64,000 bases of DNA from an uncultured Eubacteriales bacterium (lineage in GTDB: Bacteria > Bacillota > Clostridia > Oscillospirales > Acutalibacteraceae), in assembly GCA_905198155.1 (NCBI GenBank), contig CAJKBQ010000016.1:1-64000 (forward strand), given 5' to 3'. The notes under the pieces were generated by a model. It was not told the origin of the DNA. It saw only the letters and a list, made by a program, of their open reading frames with translations, and did not search any database. Positions within the stretch are counted from its first letter, which is position 1, and each line of letters begins with the position of its first letter. The position numbers and the translations under genes are program-made. Positions 17,087 to 25,740 of this stretch are shown here, one piece after another.

Positions 17087-17863
17087 TCAGTCGAAAGCGT
17101 GCGCCCAGCGGTTCAGCTCGGCAGCCGTTTCGGCCAGCGATTCGAGGCGGTCGTCGTGCATGAATTCCAGCAGCAGGCTGTGTGTTCCGCCGTGGCGGGC
17201 GAAAATCGACAGGTATTCGTGCCAGCGGTCGGCGTGCGCGGCAAGCGGCAGCTTCACCAGGCGGCCGTTCCGAATTTCCCACGAAAAGACATGGATATTC
17301 GTGGTATACGGTACCAACGCTTCGGCGGCTTCGAGGTTGTAAGCATGGTCGTGGTTCTGGTTCGGTTGCCAGTACATCCGCATGGACGGATGATCGACGG
17401 CGGTCATATAGCGCAGCGCGCTGGGGTATTCGTCGGTCAGCGTGCCGGGATGGCATTCGAGCGCAAGCACTTTGCCGCGGGCGGCGGCAGTTTCCGCCAG
17501 CTGCTGCCCTTCGGCGGCGAGCGCGTCAAACTGCGCGTCGGTCAGGTCTTTGCTGCCGACGGTGCCGCCCCAGATGCGGATGACCGATGCGCCCAAGGCG
17601 TCGGCGGTGTCCAGATACGGGACGATGGCGGCGGCGGGATCCGCCGAAGTGCCCAGGCGGAAATAGCTGCCGTAGGATCCGGCGGCCATGCCGCAGGATT
17701 CGGTTTCCTGCCGGACGGCGCGGGCCAGCGCGGTATCGCCGGCGGGGACGTGCACGTCGCTGCCGAACTCCATTTGGTGCAGCCCGGCGCGCGATGCCGC
17801 GCCGAGAATTTCTTCGATGGTATGCGGACGGAACGAAATAGAGGTCAATCCGGTTTCAAACAT
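17087..17863 (-). CDS. Sugar phosphate isomerase/epimerase family TIM-barrel protein
   Basis: A 258-residue protein of the xylose-isomerase-like TIM-barrel family (AP_endonuc_2 fold). Segments at the barrel ends carry likely metal ligands: LHQMEFGSDVHV, VIRIWGGTV, KVLALECHPGTLTDEY, MYWQPNQNHDHAY, NIHVFSWEI and LLLEFMHDD. Members isomerise or epimerise sugars and sugar acids using a divalent metal. It is the last gene of a three-gene minus-strand operon behind a 2-hydroxyacid dehydrogenase and an AraC regulator, with 35 bp between it and the dehydrogenase. The substrate is unknown; the context suggests a sugar-acid-like compound. Confidence 0.85.
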   Translation of the reverse strand: MFETGLTSISFRPHTIEEILGAASRAGLHQMEFGSDVHVPAGDTALARAVRQETESCGMAAGSYGSYFRLGTSADPAAAIVPYLDTADALGASVIRIWGGTVGSKDLTDAQFDALAAEGQQLAETAAARGKVLALECHPGTLTDEYPSALRYMTAVDHPSMRMYWQPNQNHDHAYNLEAAEALVPYTTNIHVFSWEIRNGRLVKLPLAAHADRWHEYLSIFARHGGTHSLLLEFMHDDRLESLAETAAELNRWAHAFD

Positions 17864-17898
17864 GACAAATCAGCCAGCCTTTCTGTGCGGCGCGAAAA

Positions 17899-18909
17899 TT
17901 ACGCCATGGTTTCCAGCATTTTGGGGGTCACGGACCAGCGGGTCGGCTCCCCGGCGATCAGGCGGCGGAACTCTTCCAGCATATACAGCGACATCCGGTG
18001 GACTTCCTTGCCTTTGCTGCCGGCGATGTGCGGGGTGAGGAACACGTTGGGCATGGTGTAGAACGGCGACTCGGCGACCGGCGGTTCGGGATATGTGACG
18101 TCCAGCACGGCGGTGCGGGTGGGGACTTCGGTCAGCGCACGGACGAGGTCCGGCTCCACGACCTGCGCGCCGCGGCCGGTGTTGATGAACGTGGCCTGCG
18201 GGAGCATCCGGGCAAAGCAGCGGTCGTAATTGAGCATTCCGACGGTCTGCGGGTTGTTGGCCAGGTGATTGGAGATGGTTTGGCATTCGGTGAAAATGCG
18301 CTCCAGTGTCGTTTTTTCGACGCCCAGCTGCGCGGCGCGTTCGTCGGACAGGAACGGGTCGAACACCATCACATGGATGTGATAATCGCGCAGCCGCTCG
18401 GCGACCATGGAACCGATCATGCCCGCGCCGATCAGGCCGACGGCGCAGTCGTAGTTGCCGTCGTAGTTCGCACGCTGCGCGCTGCGGGCGGCGATGCGGC
18501 CTTCGAGCGTGGAGCACTGGGCGCAGGCCTGGAAGAACCCGGTGTTCGCCAGGACGATCTGCGCGACAGTGTATTCCGCAACAGGCACGCCGTTGGCCGC
18601 CCACGCGGAAAAGACCTGCACGCCGCAGTTCAGGAACGGGCGCGCAAACTGCTGCACCGAACCGGCGCCGTAGAAAACGGCTTTGAGGTTCGGGAGGTAC
18701 TGCCGAATCTCATCCTCGGTCAGCGTGGGCATGCCCCATGTGGTGAAGATGTAGTCGGCATCGGCACCGATGGACGGGTCGGCCAGCAGCTGCTCTTTGC
18801 TGTACGCGGTCGGGATCAATCCGGCCTCCGCCTGCAGCGCCGCGATGGTCTCCGGCGGGTAGACGTAGTGGAAATTGTGATCGGATCCGTTCAAAAAAAT
18901 GCTTTTCAT
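17899..18909 (-). CDS. D-isomer specific 2-hydroxyacid dehydrogenase family protein
   Basis: A 336-residue NAD(P)-dependent dehydrogenase that should interconvert a 2-keto and a 2-hydroxy acid. The nucleotide-binding motif is GLIGAGMIGSMVAERL; substrate-domain segments include YGAGSVQQFARPF and NGVPVAEYTVAQIV. The usual catalytic Arg/Glu/His pattern is matched by FINTGRGAQV (Arg), LDVTYPEPP (Glu) and FLTPHIAGS (His). Its ATG overlaps the AraC stop as ATGA, so it is translated from the AraC mRNA. Together with the isomerase it suggests conversion of a sugar-acid-like substrate. Confidence 0.88.
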   Translation of the reverse strand: MKSIFLNGSDHNFHYVYPPETIAALQAEAGLIPTAYSKEQLLADPSIGADADYIFTTWGMPTLTEDEIRQYLPNLKAVFYGAGSVQQFARPFLNCGVQVFSAWAANGVPVAEYTVAQIVLANTGFFQACAQCSTLEGRIAARSAQRANYDGNYDCAVGLIGAGMIGSMVAERLRDYHIHVMVFDPFLSDERAAQLGVEKTTLERIFTECQTISNHLANNPQTVGMLNYDRCFARMLPQATFINTGRGAQVVEPDLVRALTEVPTRTAVLDVTYPEPPVAESPFYTMPNVFLTPHIAGSKGKEVHRMSLYMLEEFRRLIAGEPTRWSVTPKMLETMA

Positions 18910-19730
18910 GTTGCTTCATCCTTTCGCGCTCCGCGCCGGTAATCCGACGGGGAGCAATTCATTACGCGGCGAAAATACCGCGAAAAGTTGCTCATATCTT
19001 GAAACCCGCATTGCAGCGCGACCTGCGTGACGCTGAGGTCGGAATCGGACAGCAGATCCCGCGCGACGGACACGCGGCAGAACAGCTGGTACTGCTTGAT
19101 GCTGTACCCGGTGATGCGTTTGAAGCTGTGCGCCAGGTAGTACGGGCTGAGGTGATACCGCGCGGCGAGGTCGCGCAGCTGCACTTCCTGCTGGACGTTT
19201 TGTTCCAGTTCCTGCTTAATCTCCCACACGGTGGCGGAAACGCCGGCATAGGACGTGAAAAACAGGTTGGGCGCAAACCGGCACAGCCGAATCAGCAGCA
19301 GCCGCAGCAGCAGCGTTTCGGCTTCGGGAAAGCGCGTTTCGTCCGATTGGTGCTCTGCGAGCAATTGCTGCATATAGAACGAGATTTCCGGTTCGATCTC
19401 CGAGACGTCGATCACATGGCAGAAGCCTTCGGGCCGGTTGGCGAACACGGACAGCAGCGTGGTGTTTTTGATCAGATTGTGCGCCGCGGTCGGGTCAATC
19501 GACAGCATATACCGCTCGTATACAGCGCCGGTCACGCGCAGACTGTGCGGTTCCAGGCTGTTGATAAACAGGATGCTCGGCGCGTGGACGTCGTACTCAT
19601 GCGCGGCGATGGTTGCGTGCAGCGCGCCGCGGGTGACGTACAGCATTTGGTACGTATTGTGCCGGTGCGCGGTGACGGTACGCAAATCGGTATGAAATGC
19701 GATTTCCGTGATGCATTTTTGAATCGGCAT
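18906..19730 (-). CDS. AraC family transcriptional regulator
   Basis: A 274-residue regulator with an N-terminal cupin-type ligand domain (about 1-130, FHTDLRTVTAHRHNTYQ) and a C-terminal double helix-turn-helix (about 170-270, including LAHSFKRITGYSIKQYQ and VALQCGFQDMSNFSRYF). The ATG at 19730 follows GAAAGGAG. It is the first gene of the operon with the dehydrogenase and isomerase and is divergent from the flavoenzyme genes that begin at 19917. A 9-bp inverted repeat flanking its own promoter is a likely binding site. It probably senses the pathway substrate and controls both arms; this is inferred from position. Confidence 0.9.
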   Translation of the reverse strand: MPIQKCITEIAFHTDLRTVTAHRHNTYQMLYVTRGALHATIAAHEYDVHAPSILFINSLEPHSLRVTGAVYERYMLSIDPTAAHNLIKNTTLLSVFANRPEGFCHVIDVSEIEPEISFYMQQLLAEHQSDETRFPEAETLLLRLLLIRLCRFAPNLFFTSYAGVSATVWEIKQELEQNVQQEVQLRDLAARYHLSPYYLAHSFKRITGYSIKQYQLFCRVSVARDLLSDSDLSVTQVALQCGFQDMSNFSRYFRRVMNCSPSDYRRGARKDEAT

Positions 19731-19792
19731 GAATCGCTCCTTTCTGCGCAAATCGCAAGCTTTACATAAAACAAAGCACAGAACGCCGTTGC

Positions 19793-19843
19793 AATGCGCT
19801 TAAAAAAATTATAAAATAAAAATAGAACAAAGTCAAGCGCATT
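19793..19843. promoter_or_regulatory. 9-bp inverted repeat flanking the AraC promoter (operator candidate)
   Basis: AATGCGCTT (19793-19801) and AAGCGCATT (19835-19843) are perfect inverted copies with centres 42 bp apart, four helical turns. One arm overlaps the -35 of the minus-strand promoter and the other lies just past its start site. A looping or bridging AraC dimer could act here on both divergent operons. Confidence 0.65.
19808..19836 (-). promoter_or_regulatory. Promoter of the AraC-dehydrogenase-isomerase operon
   Basis: Minus strand: TTGACT (19836-19831), 17-bp spacer, perfect TATAAT (19813-19808). No comparably good plus-strand promoter is seen for the flavoenzyme operon, which fits activator control. 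Confidence 0.88.
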
Positions 19844-19916
19844 CTTGCGCAGTCTGAAAGATCCAAAGCAAGAATTACACAATTCACCATAGTATTCAGA
19901 TCAGGAGGAATTTGCG

Positions 19917-21230
19917 ATGATTCAGTCTATTCACACACAGGCGCAGCTGGAAGCCGCCAATGCGCAGCTGGGCGGCTCGCTGCCGTACACGGACGATCTG
20001 CGCCCGCTGGCGCAGCCGCTCACTGTTGGCACGCGCACCGTGCCCAACCGCGTGGCGTATCAGGCGATGGAGGGGTGCGACGGCACGCGCAGCGGGTCGC
20101 CGGACGCGCTGACCATCCGGCGGTACCATCGGTTCGCCAAGGGCGGGCCGGGCGTGATCTGGTTCGAAGCGACGGCGGTGCAGCAAGACGGCCGCGCCAA
20201 TCCGCGCCAGCTGTACATGACGCCGGACAACCTAGATGACTTCGCGCGGCTGGTCAGCGAGATCAAGGAAATCTGTATGCGCGAAAACGGGTACGAGCCG
20301 CTGGTGTTCTGCCAGCTGACGCATTCCGGCCGGTACAGCAAGCCGGACGGCGTGCCCGCGCCGCTGATTGCGTACAACAATCCGATTTTTGAGAAAGATC
20401 ACCCGATTGCGGCGGATCGGATTCTGACCGACGATGCGCTCGACCGGATTGGGGAACACCTGGTTGCGTCGGCACAGCTGGCGGAGCGCGCCGGGTTTGA
20501 CGGCGCGGACATCAAGTGCTGCCACCGGTACCTGCTGTGCGAGCTGCTGAGTGCGTACGAACGGCCGGGCAAATACGGCGGCAGTTACGAAAACCGCACG
20601 CGCCTGCTGCGCGAAAGTGTGCGCGGCGCGATTGCGGCGTGCGGGTCGGAATTCCTGATTTCCACGCGGATGAACGCGTACGATGGGTTCCCGTACCCGT
20701 ACGGGTTCGGCGTACAGCCGGACAACGGGATTGTGCCGGACTGGACGGAGGCCATCCGTCTGGTGGGCGACCTGAAAGTCGAGGGCGTCAAGATTGTGAA
20801 CATCACGATGGGCAACCCGTACTTCAACCCGCACGTCAACCGTCCGTACAACCACGGCGGCTATGTTCCGCCGGAGGAGCCGTTCACCGGGGTCAACCGG
20901 ATGCTGACGGGGATCGCGGAGATTCAGCGTGCGCATCCGGATGTGCCGATCATCAGTTCGGGGCTGACCTGGCTGAGCGACGCGTCGGCCAATGTGGCGG
21001 CGGCGTGCATCCGCGACGGATGGTTCGCCATGGCAGGCTATGGGCGGATGACGCTGGCATACCCGGACATCGCTCGGACGATTGTCGCCGGGGAGCGGCC
21101 GGCGCTGAACCGCTGCTGCATTGCGTGCAGCAAATGCACCGAGATCATGCGGACGCCGGGCGGCACGCCGGGGTGCGTGATCCGGGACAGCGAAGTGTAT
21201 TTGCCGATTTACAAAAAACAGTGCAAATAA
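19917..21230 (+). CDS. Old Yellow Enzyme family NADH:flavin oxidoreductase with Fe-S cysteines
   Basis: A 437-residue FMN-dependent TIM-barrel reductase. The N-terminal domain reads RTVPNRVAYQAMEGCDGTRS, the central segment GADIKCCHRYLLCELLS corresponds to the substrate-binding stretch of the family, and the C-terminus carries C401-x2-C404-x2-C407-x12-C420, the 4Fe-4S pattern of enoate and 2,4-dienoyl-CoA reductases. It lacks the C-terminal FAD/NADPH domain of the full-length enzymes, so electrons must come from a partner. AGGAGG precedes the ATG. It leads a three-gene operon with an SDR and an FAD reductase. Reduction of an activated C=C bond is the likely reaction; the substrate is unknown. 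Confidence 0.85.
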   Translation: MIQSIHTQAQLEAANAQLGGSLPYTDDLRPLAQPLTVGTRTVPNRVAYQAMEGCDGTRSGSPDALTIRRYHRFAKGGPGVIWFEATAVQQDGRANPRQLYMTPDNLDDFARLVSEIKEICMRENGYEPLVFCQLTHSGRYSKPDGVPAPLIAYNNPIFEKDHPIAADRILTDDALDRIGEHLVASAQLAERAGFDGADIKCCHRYLLCELLSAYERPGKYGGSYENRTRLLRESVRGAIAACGSEFLISTRMNAYDGFPYPYGFGVQPDNGIVPDWTEAIRLVGDLKVEGVKIVNITMGNPYFNPHVNRPYNHGGYVPPEEPFTGVNRMLTGIAEIQRAHPDVPIISSGLTWLSDASANVAAACIRDGWFAMAGYGRMTLAYPDIARTIVAGERPALNRCCIACSKCTEIMRTPGGTPGCVIRDSEVYLPIYKKQCK

Positions 21231-21340
21231 CGCCATAAAAACAGGTGCGGAGCATCGGTTCACATAATATTCCAAATTTTGAGAATCAACGATGCGATTA
21301 TTTCTATTTACAAATTCAATTGAAAGGAACGGGATATCAA

Positions 21341-22105
21341 ATGTTGAAAACTGCAATCGTGACCGGCGCGGCCGGCGGAATCGGATTTGCGACGGTACAG
21401 AAGCTGCTGGCGGAGGGCTTCCGCGTGGTGGGGATGGACGTACTGGCGCCGGAGAAAACGGCGGAGCGCTATGCGCCGCTGGGCGACGGTGCGAAATATG
21501 TGCAGGGCGACCTGACCAGCGGCGACGACCGCGCGCGTGTGCTGGACGAAGCGGAATCGTTTTTCGGTGCGCTGGGCGTGCTGGTCAACGTGGCGGGCGT
21601 GGCGCCGACGGTGCGCGCCGATTTGATGGAAATGACCGAGCAGAGCTATGACCGCGTGATGACCATCAACACCAAAGGCACGATGTTCATGACGCAGCTG
21701 GCGGCACGCCGGATGATGCAGAACGAACTGGACGAAAACGCGCTGCGCGGATTCATCGTGAACATTTCGTCGATGTCGGCGTACACCAGCTCGATCAGCC
21801 GCGGCGAATACTGCATCAGCAAAGCGGGCGTGACGATGATTACGACGCTGTTTGCCGACCGGCTCGCGCCGGAAGGCATTCTGGTCAACGAGATCCGCCC
21901 GGGCATCATTGCGACGGGCATGACGGCTACGGTGAAAGCCAAGTACGACAAGCTGATCTTTGAGGATGGGCTGCTGCCGATCGCGCGCTGGGGCAAACCG
22001 GAGGACATTGCGAATGCGGTGTATGTGCTGTGCAGCGGGCAGCTGGGCTATACCACCGGCCAGTCGGTAGACGTGGACGGCGGGTTCCACATCCAGCGGC
22101 TGTGA
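21341..22105 (+). CDS. Short-chain dehydrogenase/reductase (SDR)
   Basis: A 254-residue classical SDR. The cofactor motif is VTGAAGGIGF (from Thr8), VNVAGVA is the NAG-equivalent, and the catalytic set is Ser143/144 with Tyr157-x3-Lys161 (EYCISKAG). It ends with VDVDGGFHIQRL, typical of FabG-like members. GAAAGGA precedes the ATG at 21341. It lies 110 bp after the flavoenzyme gene and 19 bp before the FAD reductase gene, so it probably acts in the same pathway by reducing or oxidising a hydroxyl/keto group. Confidence 0.9.
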   Translation: MLKTAIVTGAAGGIGFATVQKLLAEGFRVVGMDVLAPEKTAERYAPLGDGAKYVQGDLTSGDDRARVLDEAESFFGALGVLVNVAGVAPTVRADLMEMTEQSYDRVMTINTKGTMFMTQLAARRMMQNELDENALRGFIVNISSMSAYTSSISRGEYCISKAGVTMITTLFADRLAPEGILVNEIRPGIIATGMTATVKAKYDKLIFEDGLLPIARWGKPEDIANAVYVLCSGQLGYTTGQSVDVDGGFHIQRL

Positions 22106-22124
22106 TGCAGAAAGGGACGGAACG

Positions 22125-24086
22125 ATGAACGAAACAATCCGCCAAATCGGCGGCGCGCCGGTGCGCGTGGTGACGGTGAATACCGCCGTGGTCGGAACGG
22201 GCGCGGCCGGGTATAACGCGGCGCTCCGGGTCAAGTCCGGTGGGCAGGACGATGTGGTGATGGTGACGGAAGGCGTCAACATGGGTACGTCGCGCAACAC
22301 CGGATCCGACAAACAGACATACTACAAAATGAACCTGTGCGGCGATTATCCCGATTCGCCCGCTGCGATGGCGCGCGATTTGTTCGCCGGGCGGTGCGTG
22401 GACGGCGATATCGCGCTGTGCGAAGCGGCGCTGTCGGTGCAGTGCTTTATGAATCTGTGCGAAGCGGGGGTGCCGTTCCCGGTCAACCGGTACGGCGAAT
22501 ACGTCGGGTACAAAACCGACCACGATCCGTGCGCGCGGGCGACGTCGGTGGGGCCGCTGACGTCCAAACTGATGACCGAGCAGCTCCAAAAACGCGCCGA
22601 TGCGGCCGGGATTCCGGTGTTCGACGGGTATGTGGTCGTCGCGATTCTGAAAGACGCGGACGGGCGCGCGTGCGGGCTGCTGACGCTGAACCGCAGCGGC
22701 GCAGCCGATCCGGACAGCCGGTTCGTGCTGTTCAACTGCCGCAATATCGTGTTTGCCGTCGGCGGCCCGGCGGGGATTTACGAAAATTCCGTATACCCGG
22801 TGGGGCACAACGGCAGCAGCGGCGTGGCGTTCGAGGCGGGCGTCACCGGCCGCAACCTGACCGAATGGCAGTACGGGCTGGCATCGACCGCGCCGCGGTG
22901 GAATGTGTCCGGCACCTATATGCAGGTGCTGCCGCGGTTTGTGTCGGTGGATCCGGACGGGACGGCGCACGAATTCCTGGACGAATACTTTGACGACCGC
23001 GGGGCGTGCCTGTCGATGGTGTTCAAAAAAGGGTACGAGTGGCCGTTTGACAGCCGCAAGGCGCTGACCGGATCGTCGGTGATCGACCTGCTGGTGTACC
23101 GCGAGACGGTGCTGCGCGGACGGCGCGTGTTCCTCGACTTCCGCACCAATCCGTTTGGCGCAGACGAAGTGGATTATGCGTCGCTGACGGACGAGGCGCG
23201 CGAATATCTGGAAAATGCCGGGGCGTGCTTTGGGACGCCGATTGAACGGCTGCTGCATATGAATGCGCCGGCGGTGGAGCTGTACCGGTCAAAAGGTGTG
23301 GACATTACGAAAGAGCCGCTGGAAATCGCGCTGTGCGCGCAGCACAGCAACGGCGGACTGAGCATCGATTTGTGGTGGCAGACGAATGTGCCGGGGCTGT
23401 TTGCGGCGGGCGAAGCGGCGGGCAGCCACGGCGTGTACCGCCCGGGCGGCAGCGCACTGAATGCCGGTCAGGTGGGGTCGCTGCGCGCGGCGCAGTACAT
23501 CACGCATTTGGGCAAAGATCATCCGCTGGACGACGCGGCGTTTGACGCGGCGGCGCAGCCGATGCTGGATGCGCACCGCGCGCTGACCGATGCGATCATC
23601 GGCGGGAACGATACCGCAGGGAAGCTGCTGCACGAAACCGCCAGCCGGATGAGCGCGGTGGGCGGTCCGATCCGGAATGTGGATCAGATGCGCACTGCAC
23701 TGGCCGAAGTGCAGGATCTGTTCCGCCATTTCACCGAGCGGGTGCGGGTGCCGTCGGCCGACGGGCTGATGCGGGCGTACCGGCTGCGCGACGTGCTGAT
23801 TGCGCAGAGCACGGTGCTGTACGCGATGATCGACTACACGGCGCACGGCGGCCATTCCCGCGGGAGCGCGCTGTATACCGCTGCGGACGGTGAAAAACCG
23901 GCCAATATGGAGGAGTTGTTCCGCTTTGTGCCGGATCACAATGAGCTGGATGGCGTGACGCAGGAAGTCCGGTGGAGTGCCGATGGATGCACCGCTTCGT
24001 GGCGCGATGTGCATCCGCTGCCGGCGGGCGGCGGGTTTTTCGAGAACGTGTGGCGCGAATATCGCGAAAACGGAAGCGTGTGGTAA
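22125..24086 (+). CDS. FAD-dependent reductase, fumarate reductase/aspartate oxidase-like
   Basis: A 653-residue flavoprotein. The N-terminal FAD motif is AVVGTGAAGYNAAL, and the C-terminal FAD segment is VPGLFAAGEAAGSHGVYRPG followed by SALNAGQVGSLRAAQYI. The fold is that of SdhA/FrdA/NadB proteins, which reduce C=C bonds of unsaturated acids or oxidise their products. No signal peptide and no heme or FMN-attachment domain is seen, so it should be cytosolic, unlike secreted urocanate- or fumarate-type reductases. It is the last gene of the operon before a strong hairpin shared with the converging transporter gene. It may be the redox partner or a later step for the flavoenzyme. Confidence 0.85.
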   Translation: MNETIRQIGGAPVRVVTVNTAVVGTGAAGYNAALRVKSGGQDDVVMVTEGVNMGTSRNTGSDKQTYYKMNLCGDYPDSPAAMARDLFAGRCVDGDIALCEAALSVQCFMNLCEAGVPFPVNRYGEYVGYKTDHDPCARATSVGPLTSKLMTEQLQKRADAAGIPVFDGYVVVAILKDADGRACGLLTLNRSGAADPDSRFVLFNCRNIVFAVGGPAGIYENSVYPVGHNGSSGVAFEAGVTGRNLTEWQYGLASTAPRWNVSGTYMQVLPRFVSVDPDGTAHEFLDEYFDDRGACLSMVFKKGYEWPFDSRKALTGSSVIDLLVYRETVLRGRRVFLDFRTNPFGADEVDYASLTDEAREYLENAGACFGTPIERLLHMNAPAVELYRSKGVDITKEPLEIALCAQHSNGGLSIDLWWQTNVPGLFAAGEAAGSHGVYRPGGSALNAGQVGSLRAAQYITHLGKDHPLDDAAFDAAAQPMLDAHRALTDAIIGGNDTAGKLLHETASRMSAVGGPIRNVDQMRTALAEVQDLFRHFTERVRVPSADGLMRAYRLRDVLIAQSTVLYAMIDYTAHGGHSRGSALYTAADGEKPANMEELFRFVPDHNELDGVTQEVRWSADGCTASWRDVHPLPAGGGFFENVWREYRENGSVW

Positions 24087-24090
24087 AATC

Positions 24091-24135
24091 AAATAAGAAG
24101 TGGGCGGCCTTTCGACCGCCCACTTCTTATTTTTA
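24091..24135. terminator. Bidirectional terminator
   Basis: A perfect 17-bp stem (24091-24107 with 24116-24132) with an 8-base loop is flanked by T-rich tails in both directions. It separates the converging FAD reductase and transporter genes. Confidence 0.92.
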
Positions 24136-24140
24136 TCCGA

Positions 24141-25481
24141 TTATCGCCAGCTGAACGTCGCCATTCCGTAGACGTAGATTACGATGATTGCAACGGGGAC
24201 AACAAACATGAACACCGGTTTCATCCAGTTTTTCACTTTCAGCCCCTTGCCTTCGTTGGCTTCGGCGACCAGCGCGTCCCATCCCCAGCCGAACCGCTTG
24301 CTGCAGCAGAACAGGGTGATGACCAGCGATCCGAGCGGCAGCAGGTTATTGCTGACGATGAAGTCCCACAGGTCGAGCCAGGCGGAGCCTTCCGCAAACG
24401 GCTGGAACCCGGAAAATTTGCTGTATCCCAGCGCGGTGGTCAGCGCCAGCAGGAAGACCCCGATGCCGCAGATCAGGCAGCCTTTGATGCGCCCCCACCC
24501 GGTCAGCTCACGGACACAGGCGAGGATGTTTTCGCACACCGCCAGCACCGTAGACAATGCAGCGAATACCATAAACAGGAAGAACAGCGATCCCCACCAG
24601 CGGCCGCCTGCCATGTGATTGAACACGGTGGCCATCGTGTCGAACAGCAGGCTGGGACCGGCATTGACTTCCACGTTAAACGTGAAGCAGGCCGGGAAGA
24701 TAATCAGCCCCGCGACCACTGCCACGAACGTGTCCAGCAGGATGACGTTGACCGATTCGCCGAGCAGCGTACGCTCTTTACCAATATAGCTGCCAAATAT
24801 CGCCATCGATCCGATGCCCAGGCTCAGCGTGAAGAACGCCTGATTCATCGCGCCGACGATCACTTCGCCGTTGATCTTGCCGAAATCCGGCACCAGGTAG
24901 AATTTCAGCCCTTCTTTGGCGCCGGACAGCGTACCGCTGTGAATCGCCAGCACGACCATCAGCAGCAGCAGGATGGTCATCATGTACTTTGTGACGCGTT
25001 CCAGCCCGCCCTGCAGGTGAAAGCAGAGGATGCCGAAGCCCAGCACCACCGTGACCGCCAGGTAGGTGACGTTCAGCGTCGGGTTCTGGATCATCGGGGC
25101 GAACGCCAGCCCTTCATTGTGCCCGGTGACGAACTGCACGAAGTAGTAAATCAGCCAGCCGGTGACAACGGTGTAAAACGCCATCAGGCAGATATTGCCC
25201 ACCAGTGACGCATAGCCCTGCCAGTGCCACTTGGTGCCCGGCTTTTCCAGCTTGCGGTACATCCGTACCGGGCTGGCCTGCGCCGCGCGGCCGACCGCAA
25301 ATTCCATCGTCATAACCGGCAAGCCCAGCAGGATCAGGCAGATCACATAGATCAGCACAAACCCGCCGCCGCCGAACTGCCCGCACATCCACGGGAATTT
25401 CCATACGTTTCCGCACCCGATGGCGCACCCTGCCGACAGCAGGATGAATCCCAGCCGGGATCCCAGTCGTTCTCGTTCCAT
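24141..25481 (-). CDS. Neurotransmitter:sodium symporter (NSS/SNF) family transporter
   Basis: Sodium-driven importer of amino acids or similar small amines in the cytoplasmic membrane. The 446-residue protein opens with RLGSRLGFILLSAGCAIGCG, then NVWKFPWMCGQFGGGGFVL, the unwound helix 1 that binds sodium and substrate in LeuT-like proteins. About eleven to twelve hydrophobic segments follow. The ATG at 25481 is chosen because GAGGAG lies 11 bases upstream; the TTG at 25490 is too close to it. It has its own strong promoter and is divergent from the GH38 gene. The substrate cannot be read from the sequence. Confidence 0.93.
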   Translation of the reverse strand: MERERLGSRLGFILLSAGCAIGCGNVWKFPWMCGQFGGGGFVLIYVICLILLGLPVMTMEFAVGRAAQASPVRMYRKLEKPGTKWHWQGYASLVGNICLMAFYTVVTGWLIYYFVQFVTGHNEGLAFAPMIQNPTLNVTYLAVTVVLGFGILCFHLQGGLERVTKYMMTILLLLMVVLAIHSGTLSGAKEGLKFYLVPDFGKINGEVIVGAMNQAFFTLSLGIGSMAIFGSYIGKERTLLGESVNVILLDTFVAVVAGLIIFPACFTFNVEVNAGPSLLFDTMATVFNHMAGGRWWGSLFFLFMVFAALSTVLAVCENILACVRELTGWGRIKGCLICGIGVFLLALTTALGYSKFSGFQPFAEGSAWLDLWDFIVSNNLLPLGSLVITLFCCSKRFGWGWDALVAEANEGKGLKVKNWMKPVFMFVVPVAIIVIYVYGMATFSWR

Positions 25482-25556
25482 TGTTTTCAAAACTCCTCGC
25501 TCAATTTATTGATTTAGCGCATGAAAGTTTTACTGCACTAAAACAGAATTGAATGT

Positions 25557-25585
25557 ATTATAACAGAAAAATGAACAGAGGTCAA
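25557..25585 (-). promoter_or_regulatory. Promoter of the NSS transporter gene
   Basis: Minus strand: TTGACC (25585-25580), 17-bp spacer, TATAAT (25562-25557). The leader is about 70 nt. Confidence 0.88.
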
Positions 25586-25678
25586 GCAAAATTGCGAAAA
25601 AAACAGCCGAAGCGAAAATTTTGCAGAAAAAGCGAAACGAAGATCTAAAAAAACCGCATATTTCTCGAAAATTTACAC

Positions 25679-25707
25679 TTGCACACGGGGATCTGCCATG
25701 ATATAAT
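25679..25707 (+). promoter_or_regulatory. Promoter of the GH38 gene
   Basis: TTGCAC (25679-25684), 17-bp spacer, TATAAT (25702-25707). Confidence 0.85.
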
Positions 25708-25740
25708 CAGATCAAAACAGAAACAGGAGGATTCCCCAGG

